Origin: Parastagonospora avenae f. sp. tritici 18332-5
Taxonomy: Eukaryota; Ascomycota; Dothideomycetes; Pleosporales; Phaeosphaeriaceae
Length of the DNA: 64,000 nt
Assembly (NCBI GenBank): GCA_022559985.1
Contig: JAFJTR010000008.1
Span: 496,001 to 560,000 of the forward strand
Reading direction: 5' to 3'
Shown here: positions 1 to 8,935 of the stretch, one piece after another
Layout of the letters: every line of letters begins with the position of its first letter
Numbering within the stretch: position 1 is the stretch's first letter
Position numbers and translations under genes: made by a program
Notes under the pieces: model-generated
What the model was told of the DNA's origin: nothing
Seen by the model: only the letters and a program-made list of their open reading frames with translations
The model's database searches: none

Positions 1-641
1 TGTCGTGATACAGGCAAGAAGTCGGCCTGTGGCCCAAGCTCTAGTCAATCATATTCTGTACAGCGATTAGAACTAATGATTGTGATATAGCGCAAGTAGC
101 ATACGCAGTTTGATAGACCGAGCAGGCCTTATTGCGCAATTGACAAAGCAAGGTCTGGGTATTTGCGTCTGGGTTGAGCGAGGCGGGGTGGGGGGTAAAA
201 GGTGAGCGCGAAAACGCGTTGTTTGAGCAGTTGGGAATCGCGCTAGACAGAAAAGAGCTTAGTCGGCAAGACGTCATCAAATCGGGAAGCAATGAGTACG
301 TGTGAGCAGCTTGCAACCTCCTCGTGACTTTGAGAAGGATCTTTGATCAATATAGTACGCCTAATCCTCCCTGTTAAGTGGTATAGTAGCTATGTCGAGT
401 GTTGAAGATTCAGTGCTGTCTGTACGTCGACGGAATGCTTCGAGTATATCGTAAGACCAAGTGGGACGGAGCACCGAATTACATCATTCTTACAGAATGG
501 ACGCCCTTATTTTCCAGTAGAGGATCTTGGGCACAATGCGACAAAACGTCAATACTCCAGCCAACGCGTTCAACGATCGTGTGCTTTAAGAGACGTTAGC
601 GTAACGACCCTGCCAGAAGTGAATAGCAAAGAAGCAGCAAC
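1..641. other. Left-edge intergenic stretch
   Basis: This is the 3' flank of the minus-strand monooxygenase. Short open frames exist on both strands, but none has a recognisable domain, splice pattern or promoter. I see no gene, repeat or RNA here. Confidence 0.5.
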
Positions 642-1970
642 TTACGCCAGAGACGGAAAGAGGTTGTCGGGAACCTTATCTATCATGGTGGACGCAACGA
701 AACGACCGAACCCCCGGTTCCCGTTCAGCATGTTGAAGAAGTCGTTGCGCTGAGCAACGATTTTGCGACCCTGTGAGTGGATGCGCATTTTGCCTTCGAT
801 GGTCTGTTTCTGAACTCGGTTGATCACGTCGTTGCGTCTTAGGGTGGCATATTTCTCCAAAAGAGCCTGCCATGGCCGAGGAGATTGGATGGAGAAAGCT
901 TGCGGTAGTAGCCGAGATAGGTATGCGACGTCGATGAGGCCGGTGGTCAGACCCAAGGCGGTTAATGGGTTGCATACCTAAGTTGATCTGTCAGTTCTTC
1001 GATTCAAGCAACATGCGGACCCAGAAGGACGTACGTGAGCAGCGTCTCCGCAGAGAACAACTCTTCCACTCGTGAAAGTCTTCGCCACACGCTCATGGGC
1101 CCAATACGGATTGACTGCGATGATCTCGTACTTTAGCGGTCTCGGTCCCGGCAAAAGCTTCTCCAGTTTGGCTGGCAAGTGCTGCTCGATCTCGTCGATC
1201 GGGATCTTTGGATCGATGCCGGTAGCGATGCGCCAAAGTCCTTCCTTCTCATTACTTGCCCGTACGATGACAGCCCAATCTTCTGGGTCAATGACGTGGT
1301 TTGCCGCCGGATAGCCATATTTCGAAAAGTCGTACTTGATGTTGATCGCAAGGAACCGCCAGTCATCCCACGTCAACCCCTCGAAAGGTATGTCAAGCCG
1401 CTTTCGAACGGAGGAAGAAGCGCCATCGCATGCTACGACAAATTGAGCTGTGTAGGTGAGGTTTTCTCCGCTGCGCGACTGTGCTTCGACAGTGACGACG
1501 TCGTTCTGTTCTTTCATGTCCACAAAACGTGTGTTGTACTTGATCGTGAAGGTAGGACATTTCAGTGCGTGCTTACGAATGATTCCCGCTACCTCCGGCT
1601 GGGCGAGCTGTACGCCGTAGTCAATCTCCCCGTCCGGTGCCTCGCCTGGGGGTATCTTTGCAAGGACTTTGTTCGTGCCGCCGAATGGAGTACGGAAGCA
1701 TAAGCCGTCTTGGTTCTTGTAGCCCGCCTCGACGATCTCATCGAGTATACCTAGCTTTTCAAACTCACGGAGCACGATGGGAAAGTACCTGCATTCGTTA
1801 GTCGAAGTAGTGCAAGATGCGGAGTTTGTTGAGGCACACATCAGAGCCCTGGGGCTGGGAACAATATCTGCCTCTGCTTCTAAAAGCAGAACCTCGATGT
1901 CCTGTCGTGCGAGATAAAGACCCAAGAGAAGCCCTACTGGTCCACCGCCAACGACTATAACGTCATACAT
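642..1970 (-). CDS. FAD-dependent aromatic-ring monooxygenase (PHBH fold)
   Basis: Three exons: 1840-1970, 1035-1788 and 642-977, giving 407 codons in frame. The 51-bp intron (1789-1839) has branch GACTAAC and acceptor CAG and is a multiple of three, so it also reads through. The 57-bp intron (978-1034) has donor GTACGT and acceptor TTAG. The N-terminus carries the FAD dinucleotide motif GGGPVGLLLG followed by the acidic end of the second strand (LLLEAE). The GD motif (VVLCGDAAH) spans the last junction and continues into NPLTALGLTTG, as in p-hydroxybenzoate and phenol hydroxylase relatives. Such enzymes use NAD(P)H and oxygen to hydroxylate phenolic substrates. At about 406 residues it lacks the thioredoxin-like C-terminal domain of phenol 2-monooxygenases. 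The substrate cannot be read from sequence; the nearby SDR and CmcJ-like genes hint at secondary metabolism or aromatic catabolism. Confidence 0.85.
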
Positions 1971-2713
1971 GCTTGGGAAGTCGAACGAAGATTCGTGTTT
2001 GAAGAGATCGGAGTCGACTAGTAATATATTGGGCTTTCAAGAGGGGTATCAAACTCTACGTTGTGGCAATTCTGGTGATTGATGAGCTTCTTAGCAACCT
2101 TGCGTATTAATGTTATTGGCTTCTGAAGCCCGAGCTCAGTTTCGGGAGGTCAAGAAGGATGCAGGAGAGAGAAAGCGGCTCGGCTGCCACTACAAACTCC
2201 GATCCGAGACATAATCTCCGCCAAGTTGGCCTCGAGTCCCGCACCCTGCGGTTCGCTTTGACGGAGCGGCGTATAGGCTGGTGCCTGGTGTAGCCCATAG
2301 TGGAGCGCTTGCTTTTCGTGCCTAGTCCAAAGGTATGCTGCCTGTGCCATCCGCGGTGAGGCAAAGCACAGGGGCATCCACAACCCCTGAAGCAAGTGCG
2401 TCGGTACCGGTTCAACATAAGAGCCGTCCTAAAGCCTGTCATATTGAATGCATTCACTTCTCTCGGTAATGGTGTCTGTTGTACGAGAATACTATTGGAA
2501 AAACGCGGGTAGAAGAATCGCACGTTGTCGGCGGAACTCACGCGCTGCCCCACTTCGCACATGCACCCTTCCCTGTTCCACCCGCACACGAAGAAAAATC
2601 TTTCACATTAACCAAAGTAAAGCATTTGCAAATGGGCTCTGATCGAATACCATTCCATTTGACGGAGAATAGTTATCAGTCATTTTGGACTTCTTTCAAT
2701 CGTCAAATAAGAC
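1971..2713. other. Upstream region of the monooxygenase
   Basis: Intergenic. An AATATATT element about 50 bp upstream of the monooxygenase ATG (minus strand) may be its TATA box. Overlapping open frames at 2113-2589 on both strands show no recognisable protein and no splice support. Confidence 0.4.
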
Positions 2714-2846
2714 GGCCTAATGGCCCAATGGCAAGGCGCTTGACTACGATTTCACAGTAATCAAGAGATTCCAGGTTGTAAGTAGCTTCTACAAGTTCAA
2801 CGTTCGATCCACAGCTAACACGTATCAGCGACCCCTGGTTAGGTCA
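2714..2846 (+). tRNA. tRNA-Arg(ACG) with two insertions
   Basis: The acceptor stem GGCCTAA (2714-2720) pairs with TTAGGTC (2839-2845, one G-U), with discriminator A at 2846. The D stem GCC/GGC lies at 2723-2725 and 2735-2737. The anticodon stem CTTGA (2739-2743) pairs perfectly with TCAAG (2761-2765), and loop CTACGA..A carries anticodon ACG (2746-2748). A 10-nt intron (2750-2759) sits at the canonical 37/38 site. The T stem CCAGG (2771-2775) pairs perfectly with CCTGG (2834-2838), but loop TTCGACC is split after TT by 51 nt (2778-2828). Removing both inserts leaves a 72-nt cloverleaf without CCA. It should decode CGN arginine codons after A34-to-inosine conversion. The perfect stems and T6 terminator argue against a decayed pseudogene. 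The split B box raises the question of how TFIIIC binds; see the insert. Confidence 0.85.
2778..2828 (+). other. Spliceosomal-intron-like insert in the tRNA T-loop
   Basis: The 51-nt insert begins GTAAGT, carries GCTAAC 14 nt before its end and ends ATCAG. That is the same architecture and length as the mRNA introns of this window. It lies between T55 and C56 of the tRNA, a position not cut by the standard eukaryotic tRNA splicing endonuclease reaction. It contains CGTTCGATCC (2801-2810), close to the Pol III B-box core GGTTCGATCCC, which could replace the B box that the insert splits. Insert boundaries are inferred from T-arm pairing. Confidence 0.7.
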
Positions 2847-2856
2847 CAACATCTCC

Positions 2857-2862
2857 TTTTTT
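2857..2862 (+). terminator. Pol III terminator (T6)
   Basis: Six T residues begin 11 nt after the tRNA discriminator base. This is a standard RNA polymerase III termination signal and supports active transcription through the whole interrupted tRNA. Confidence 0.7.
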
Positions 2863-3028
2863 GCCCTTTTCCTCTACTGGATCACTTTTCTTTTCTCTCG
2901 TGCACGTACATGGCCATGGCATAGTTTTTTTTGGTCACTGAAACACGGGGAGATATGATGGAACCACAGCAGCACGATAACCAGGTCGACATTTGTTGCA
3001 TTTTGGCCAGCATGTGCCTACAGCTTAA

Positions 3029-4131
3029 CTAAGCCCTCGCGGACGGCTCGGTGAGTGTATTACCACCGTCAGGGTACAATACCTGCTCATTGTAGAAAAC
3101 GCCGCCTGGGCCGGCCAAGAATAGCACGGTGGCAGCCATGTCTGTGTCCTTGCCAGGCCGGCCAGCAGGATTTGACATTCCAGACTTGATGACACTCTTG
3201 TTGTCTTCGTCCGAAGAGCCCGTGGTCATCTAAAAAGATTAGCATTGTAGCTGGCGTGTGGAGAATCACGACATGCCTCTGAAGGGAACACGCCAGGCGC
3301 GATAGTGTTGACGCGGACCTTGGTGCCAACAAAAGTCGTCGCCAACATGCGACTGAGGTGGGTGGCGGCTGCCTTGGAGCTCGCATATGCAAATTGGCCG
3401 TTGCTGCTGCCCTTCATGTAGCCGGAGATACTGCTGACGTTGATGACTGAGGAGGTATAGCCCGGAGTCACGTCTTTGCCCTTGGCCAGCAGAGGCAAGA
3501 AGGTCATGCTCATCCAGAAGATGCTGCCGACGTTGGTCTTGAATGTGTCCGCCCAGCTTTGCTCCTCCGACTTGAGGAAGTGCTGTGAGATCGACTCGGC
3601 ATCGTCCATGTTTGGCTGACCGGCAGAGGAGAACTTCGTGTTGTCATCGCGCGCAATGCCTGCGTTGTTGACAAGGAGTTGGATGCCCTTGGGCTCCTTC
3701 TCGGAAAGCTCCTTATACAGACGTGCTACATCCGCCTTGTCGCTAAGTCAGAGTTAGTGTTCGGACCAGGATAATACAGATGTCATATCATACCTGACAT
3801 CGCCTTGGAGAGGTATGATCTGTCCTGGGCCACTGTCGTAAAGCTCATCGGTCTTCTTCAAGACCTCTTCACGGCGGCTTGTAATGTACACCTTCGCACC
3901 ATTCGCTACAAGAGCTTGCGTAATCATAAGACCAATGCCAGTTCCACCCCCAGTGACGAGGGCAGTGACGTGCGATACATCAAAGAGCCTGGAGCCCTTA
4001 AGCTCCTCGTTGCCAGCCTTGCCGTTGCCCATGTTTCTGACAATTTGGTATGAAGTTCTGGGAATGAACTCGGTTTGGGTCCTGAAAGTCGAAGTTGCAA
4101 TGGGGACTGATTTGGAGAAGAGTCGAAGCAT
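3029..4131 (-). CDS. Short-chain dehydrogenase/reductase, possible mitochondrial presequence
   Basis: Three exons: 3794-4131, 3277-3742 and 3029-3229, giving 334 residues. The cofactor motif TGGGTGIG lies near residue 60, NNAG follows, and the catalytic YASSK is preceded by a conserved serine (INVSSISGYMKG). This is a classical NAD(P)-dependent SDR. The first intron (3743-3793, 51 bp) is GT-AG. The second (3230-3276, 47 bp) is GC-AG, with exon GAG then GCATGT; it joins FPSE to MTTGSSDED, as expected for this subfamily. The start at 4131 is preferred because CATAAAAGG lies about 35 bp upstream on the minus strand. The resulting N-terminus (MLRLFSKSVPIATSTFRTQ) is rich in arginine, serine and threonine like a mitochondrial presequence. 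An upstream in-frame ATG at 4209 and an internal one in MGNGKAG are alternatives. The substrate is unknown. Confidence 0.85.
3230..3276 (-). other. GC-AG intron in the SDR gene
   Basis: Donor AG|GCATGT and acceptor TTTTTAG, 47 bp. Using the only nearby GT instead adds residues and breaks the conserved PSEM sequence. GC-AG is therefore the best-supported reading. Confidence 0.65.
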
Positions 4132-5052
4132 GTTAAGTTGACTGAAGTTAAGTTGTGTGCCTTTTATGGGCGCGCTGTTCACAAGAGTACGTACATTTCC
4201 TATGTCCACATCATGACGTTGAGACGACGCACATTGCTGCGGGAAGGGTCCAGGTCACCAATGTGTCCAATATTGAGCCAAGGCGAACCGTAGTTACATA
4301 GATGCGTTGAGCTACACTTCCAGACTCACGAAAAGCTCAAAGTGTTGCACAAGTAGAAGACCATCAATGACTTGTGTCGAAGTGAACTTGGGAAAGGAAA
4401 TGCTCATGCGAAATGTTCTAAGCTGGTGGAGCAATCGAATCTGCGCAGCGACCAAACACGAGAAAACAAATGACGAGCTTAAATGTCGGTGCCTTGCCTA
4501 CAAACTAGTCAAGGTGGCCTTAATGCAGGTGTGTATAGCATAATACTGGAGTTGTAGAGGTGCAGCGTTGCGGCACTTGAAATGACGTCATACAACACCC
4601 GAGCCATCTCCATGTTATCCCCGCTCTGTCCCATCTCGTCGGAGATAGGATTACTCTGAAAATCTCACAACATCTTACAAAGCACATCTACGCCAGCCAA
4701 AACGTACAACCACGCGCTCTTCCAAGCACGCAATGGCTTGTTTGTCATCCCATATGACTGTGATTGGTCAATCGTATTATTAACCTCGGTCGGGAATAAC
4801 CAAAAGCTTAGCTATGGCATCATTGCCACTTGTGTGCGGATGAAGGGCAGCTTGACGTCTAATAGCACTGCAAGTTCACAAATCAGCATTTCTAATCCGC
4901 GTAGTTATATATGACAGCCGTAGTCGCTGGTATTCATCACAACTCACTTCAACACAATTACCCACCAGCATCTAACAGATTAAACTACAACCACGCCTTT
5001 ACGTTAGCAAGACCAATTACTACCACACCCACGATCCGACGCACCTTACAAA
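4132..5052. promoter_or_regulatory. Divergent promoter between SDR and CmcJ-like genes, with a CRE palindrome
   Basis: A 920-bp head-to-head intergenic region. It contains a perfect TGACGTCA palindrome (4583-4590), the binding sequence of CRE/ATF-type bZIP factors. An ATTGG (inverted CCAAT) lies near 4763. Shared control of the two genes is inference. Confidence 0.4.
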
Positions 5053-5955
5053 ATGACGACGACTGCGCACCACCCGACACCTGCACACCAGCTCCCCACG
5101 CTCTCCGCCTCCACCTCCTCGAAGCCCGAAGACATCAATTTCCAAGGCCTCCCAATCCCACGAGGTCCTGTGACCGCAGCGCTCTCCTTCTACAAAGCCC
5201 CTGAAGACGGCGCACCACCACACAACTACGTAGAGCCCCTACCTGGCGTGCCGCAGCGAAACTGGGGTGACGACTGGCAAGAAGTCACACTCAACGACCT
5301 ACGCGGCCAAGAAAACAAATTCAGCCTCGACCACAATGCCTTCGACACATACCAGAACGTCCACAGCAATGAGCACGACTTCACAGACGATGCGCGGATA
5401 AAGGAGGTGTACTACCCGGAAGTCGAGAAGCTGTTGTTGGACAATGTGCACGGCGCAAAGCGCGTCTTACTCTTCGATCACACCATCCGCCGACCAACGG
5501 GTAATCGCAACCCAGTAACTCGCGTGCACATCGACCAAACACCATTCTCTGCCGCGGAGCGCGTGAAGCTACATGCCCCCGAAGACGCGGAGACACTGCT
5601 AAAGGGTCGCTACCGCATCATCAACGTATGGCGCCCGCTCAACGGGCCAGTCATGAGCTTTCCGCTTGCAGTGTCGGACAGCCAGACTGTCGAAGATGAG
5701 GACTTGATCCCGATTGAGCACAGATACCCCAATAGGAATGGCCAGACGGCGGCTGTGGGGTACAATGCTGGACAGAGCTGGTACTACTGGTCTGGCATGA
5801 AGAATGAGGATCGCTTGCTGCTCAAGTGCTTTGACAGCGACGAGAGGGTTGGCAAGTGGGGAAGAGTGCCTCATACTGCTTTCAATGATCCCAGGACACC
5901 GGAAGGTGCTGTGGGTCGCGAGAGTATTGAGGTCAGGGCTCTAGTGTTTGGTTAG
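5053..5955 (+). CDS. CmcJ/NvfI-family oxidoreductase
   Basis: An intronless 300-residue protein matching the fungal family related to the 7-alpha-cephem-methoxylase P8 chain (CmcJ), gibberellin GA4 desaturase and NvfI. Visible hallmarks are the early YVEPLPGVPQRNW segment, LFDHTIRR, the HID metal-ligand-like motif (H159, D161) in RVHIDQTPFSA, YRIINVWRPLNGPV, and the late WYYWSGMKNEDRLLLKCFDS with HTAFNDP. Fe(II)/2-oxoglutarate-type chemistry is known for some members of this broad family. The exact reaction here cannot be predicted. It is divergent from the SDR gene across a promoter containing a CRE. Confidence 0.85.
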   Translation: MTTTAHHPTPAHQLPTLSASTSSKPEDINFQGLPIPRGPVTAALSFYKAPEDGAPPHNYVEPLPGVPQRNWGDDWQEVTLNDLRGQENKFSLDHNAFDTYQNVHSNEHDFTDDARIKEVYYPEVEKLLLDNVHGAKRVLLFDHTIRRPTGNRNPVTRVHIDQTPFSAAERVKLHAPEDAETLLKGRYRIINVWRPLNGPVMSFPLAVSDSQTVEDEDLIPIEHRYPNRNGQTAAVGYNAGQSWYYWSGMKNEDRLLLKCFDSDERVGKWGRVPHTAFNDPRTPEGAVGRESIEVRALVFG

Positions 5956-6232
5956 ACCACTGGCTCGCGGACAGAAGTTACGATTTACGAAGCGATTTTA
6001 AGTCTGGATTCAGCGTCGTGTCATTCACTCACAGAGAAGATAGCATGGCAAGATAGCATATTGCAAACAATGAACATTATTATCTTTATGATTAAATTAC
6101 TTCGCGCTGTGGAGAAACTCTGGGCTAGGGGTATCTGGATGCTAAACGCTAAAAAAATCTATGCTCGCTTGTTTGAAATGGTTGCTCTTGCTTCCGCTAT
6201 GCTCATTAAATATTCATCTTTCAGTACTGAAA

Positions 6233-7912
6233 TTACTCGTAGAGACTACGGTCGTTCGGGTCATTCTTAAGGGGGGTTAATTGTGGTGCGCCCGTGTCTT
6301 TTGGTGCGGGATTTGCCGGCGCTTCGCTGACATTCGACGATGCTTGCGGAGCAGGTGCAGGTGCAGGTGCAGGAGCAGCAGGCACTGGCTCCTGCGGCCG
6401 AGGGGTTGGCGCAGGTATTGGGGTCGCGTTATATGCATTGTACACGGGCTGCGGTGCTTGAGGCGGTGCTGGCGAAGTACTCATGGGTGAGACGGCTTGG
6501 CCCTGGGGTTGTTGTGCCATAGCCGGATGTTCCAAAACGGGAGATGTCGACACAGTGGTTCCTTCCTTCGACACGTCACTGCCATAGTATCCAGCCTGTT
6601 GTGGAGGAGGGTACATATATCCTTGCGGTGGCATAAAACCATGACCATCAGGCGTGGGCACCCAGCCAGGTGGGGGAGGTCCGTAGTAGTAGACCTGACC
6701 TGGCGCACCCGGAGCACCCGGTGGAGGAGGACCAGGCATGAAGCCAGGAGGTACTTGTGCCATAGCCGGGTGGACAGGCTGACCTTCTGGTACGACGCCG
6801 ACAGTGAGCTTCGAGAACTGTCCGAGATGCTCGACGGGGTATTTGTGCCTGAACCCCCACTTCCACCATGCCTTGAAAGCTGCGCCAGAACCCATGCTCT
6901 TCCACTTCTCCTGCAAAAGCTTCTGGTCTTCCTTGCTACGCGCATCTTGCATCCTTGTGAAGCACAGCACCAAGAGCGAGATCAAGACCCAGCAGACGGT
7001 GCCAAATCGCATCGCGCTCTTGCCGGTCATGAGGCGGCGGAACCAAAACCAAGACTCGAGGAAGCCAAGGAGAAAGAGACCCGGGATGACAGTGGCGATG
7101 ACGATGACCCATGTCCAAAGATGTGTGCCACAGTAGTACGAGTAGCGGTAACAGCTGTATCGCGAGCTGCTGCTATCATCGTCATCATTACTGCCTCCCG
7201 AACTGCTACCACCGCCGTAGTAGTCGCTTGAGGTACTGCGAGCGCCAGGTGGTGTGCTACAAGAACGGATATAGTACCGGTAGTAGTAATCACTGGACGA
7301 TGTAAAAGGTGCAGCATTGGCGCTAAGGTACCATGTCTGTTCGACGTAGGTAGTGCTTCCATATGTCGTAGTGGAGCCGTCGACAGTAGAAGTTGGCTTA
7401 ATTTGGTCTTGAACCAGCGAAGGTACCGTGACAGATGCAGTCGTAGAGACGGTGAATTGGGTCGGACAGCTTGCAGGCGCAGTCATTGTCACTGGCATCC
7501 TATACGAAACAGTTGTTGTCACAGAAGAGCGCCTTGTCGAAGAGTAGCCTGCATCGCCATATTCCGGCTCGAGATCGGTCGCCGCGACAGCATTCTGGCC
7601 ATAGTACTGGTAAACAACCTCCAAGCCATAGTAGCCCCGGTCGGATCTCATGGTCGACGTCGGTGTGGCAGTCGGAGTGACAGAAGACTTGATAGTCCGC
7701 AGTTCGTCTGTGTATGTGTATGTAGTAATTGCTCCACTTCCTCTGGTGTAGACAGACGTGGTCGCAAACGCGGCATAGCGAGTTGTGAGGGTCCAGAAAG
7801 CGGAAGTAGAAGCAGAAGCAGACTCATAGTCATCGTAGTCCGACGAATCAAGCTGAGCGCTGGCAGCACTGAAAAGGGATAGAAGAGCCACGAAGGCATG
7901 AAGAGGAACCAT
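6233..7912 (-). CDS. Signal-anchored membrane protein with Ser/Tyr-rich ectodomain and Pro-rich tail
   Basis: A single exon of 559 residues. The start at 7912 gives a clean signal peptide (MVPLHAFVALLSLFSAASAQ); the in-frame upstream ATG would bury it. The luminal or extracellular part to about residue 260 is rich in Ser, Thr and Tyr, with repeated SSDYYGG-type segments, and is probably O-glycosylated. Two hydrophobic segments follow at roughly 266-286 and 300-318. A cytoplasmic domain (MGSGAAFKAWWKWGFRHKYP) precedes a long Pro/Gly/Tyr-rich tail ending in Ala-Pro repeats. The layout resembles fungal plasma-membrane wall-sensor or adaptor-type proteins with proline-rich tails. I do not recognise a named family. 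Confidence 0.8.
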   Translation of the reverse strand: MVPLHAFVALLSLFSAASAQLDSSDYDDYESASASTSAFWTLTTRYAAFATTSVYTRGSGAITTYTYTDELRTIKSSVTPTATPTSTMRSDRGYYGLEVVYQYYGQNAVAATDLEPEYGDAGYSSTRRSSVTTTVSYRMPVTMTAPASCPTQFTVSTTASVTVPSLVQDQIKPTSTVDGSTTTYGSTTYVEQTWYLSANAAPFTSSSDYYYRYYIRSCSTPPGARSTSSDYYGGGSSSGGSNDDDDSSSSRYSCYRYSYYCGTHLWTWVIVIATVIPGLFLLGFLESWFWFRRLMTGKSAMRFGTVCWVLISLLVLCFTRMQDARSKEDQKLLQEKWKSMGSGAAFKAWWKWGFRHKYPVEHLGQFSKLTVGVVPEGQPVHPAMAQVPPGFMPGPPPPGAPGAPGQVYYYGPPPPGWVPTPDGHGFMPPQGYMYPPPQQAGYYGSDVSKEGTTVSTSPVLEHPAMAQQPQGQAVSPMSTSPAPPQAPQPVYNAYNATPIPAPTPRPQEPVPAAPAPAPAPAPQASSNVSEAPANPAPKDTGAPQLTPLKNDPNDRSLYE

Positions 7913-8935
7913 GATCGCGTGCTCGGACCGAAAAACGAATGTGAAGTCGCGAAGCAACAATTGTCGATGCAAAGCTGGCTTTCCGCCTTCAGGGCACCAC
8001 CGTCATTTTAACGTCCATCAAGCTCAACGCTGTGCCACAGCTAGTGCGCGACCGACTCACGCCTGGCTCACCGGTTTTGCAAAGTCACATTTCGTTGTCG
8101 TCCTTGGCAAGAGGATGCAGCCTGGACAGCATCGCGAAAGAGTGCGTCCGCCAATCACAGCTAGATCGCAAAGCGAATCATTCGATCTTTTGGGTCGAGG
8201 GCTTGCTCTAAGTCTTAAGCGGAATTGGATGGCTCTATTTCTGATCCATGCGGCTCGTATTGGGATGGTGTCCTGCAGGGGTGACGGGAGGCCTAACAAG
8301 GCTTCAGTGCGGATAATTCTTTGCACCGCCCTATGAAATATTGAAAGGCTGACTGACAGCTCGTTTTCATAGCCGTTTGTAGGCGATGCCGGAGAGTACG
8401 ATGGGTTTCCTCATGTTTGGTATCGTGTCAGCTGCCTGGAGAACCTTCACTAAATGTGGTGTGCTGGCGAAGCATGATGTTGTGTTCTCCGTGCCGAAAT
8501 TCGAGGTCCTGTGGCGTCTGCAGGAACGCGCGACACCCATGGACGAGAAACGCGACCTCTTGGCGACACATGATCTTTCACACGCGGGCAGGTGCGTCTT
8601 CGTCATCCAACCGTTGCAGTAACTCGCAAGATGGGTCGAGTCTGGGCTTGAAGATTGTGTCCTTTTATGGGACCCCGTCATCGGCAGCACCGCTTGCTGC
8701 CTAAGCTCACGAAGCTTAGGTGCTCCTAGAGAATGCCAAGCTTCGGTCGCCGGCAGTTCGAGAGCCACCTGATCGGCATTGCTCAGGAGAGTGGGCCATG
8801 CGCTTTTTCCACAGTCTCGCCAGCAATTTGTGCCTCATTCTCGGATATCAGCCTCGGGCACACTCGACGTTACGAAATAGGGGTATACAGAAAAGATGTG
8901 GATATCATAGATAGAGCCTTCACTGGGAACTACAA
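7913..8935. other. Promoter region of the membrane-protein gene
   Basis: About 1 kb between two minus-strand genes. Open frames at 8057-8336 and 8367-8768 overlap on opposite strands and match nothing I recognise. I see no clear RNA gene or repeat. Confidence 0.4.

Noticed and set aside
2113..2589. 158-codon open frame on the minus strand
   Set aside because: Overlaps open frames on the plus strand, has no domain, and lies in the upstream region of the monooxygenase.
6340..6400. Microsatellite-like run of GCAGGT/GCAGGA units
   Set aside because: It encodes the Ala-Pro tail of the membrane protein in frame and needs no separate explanation.
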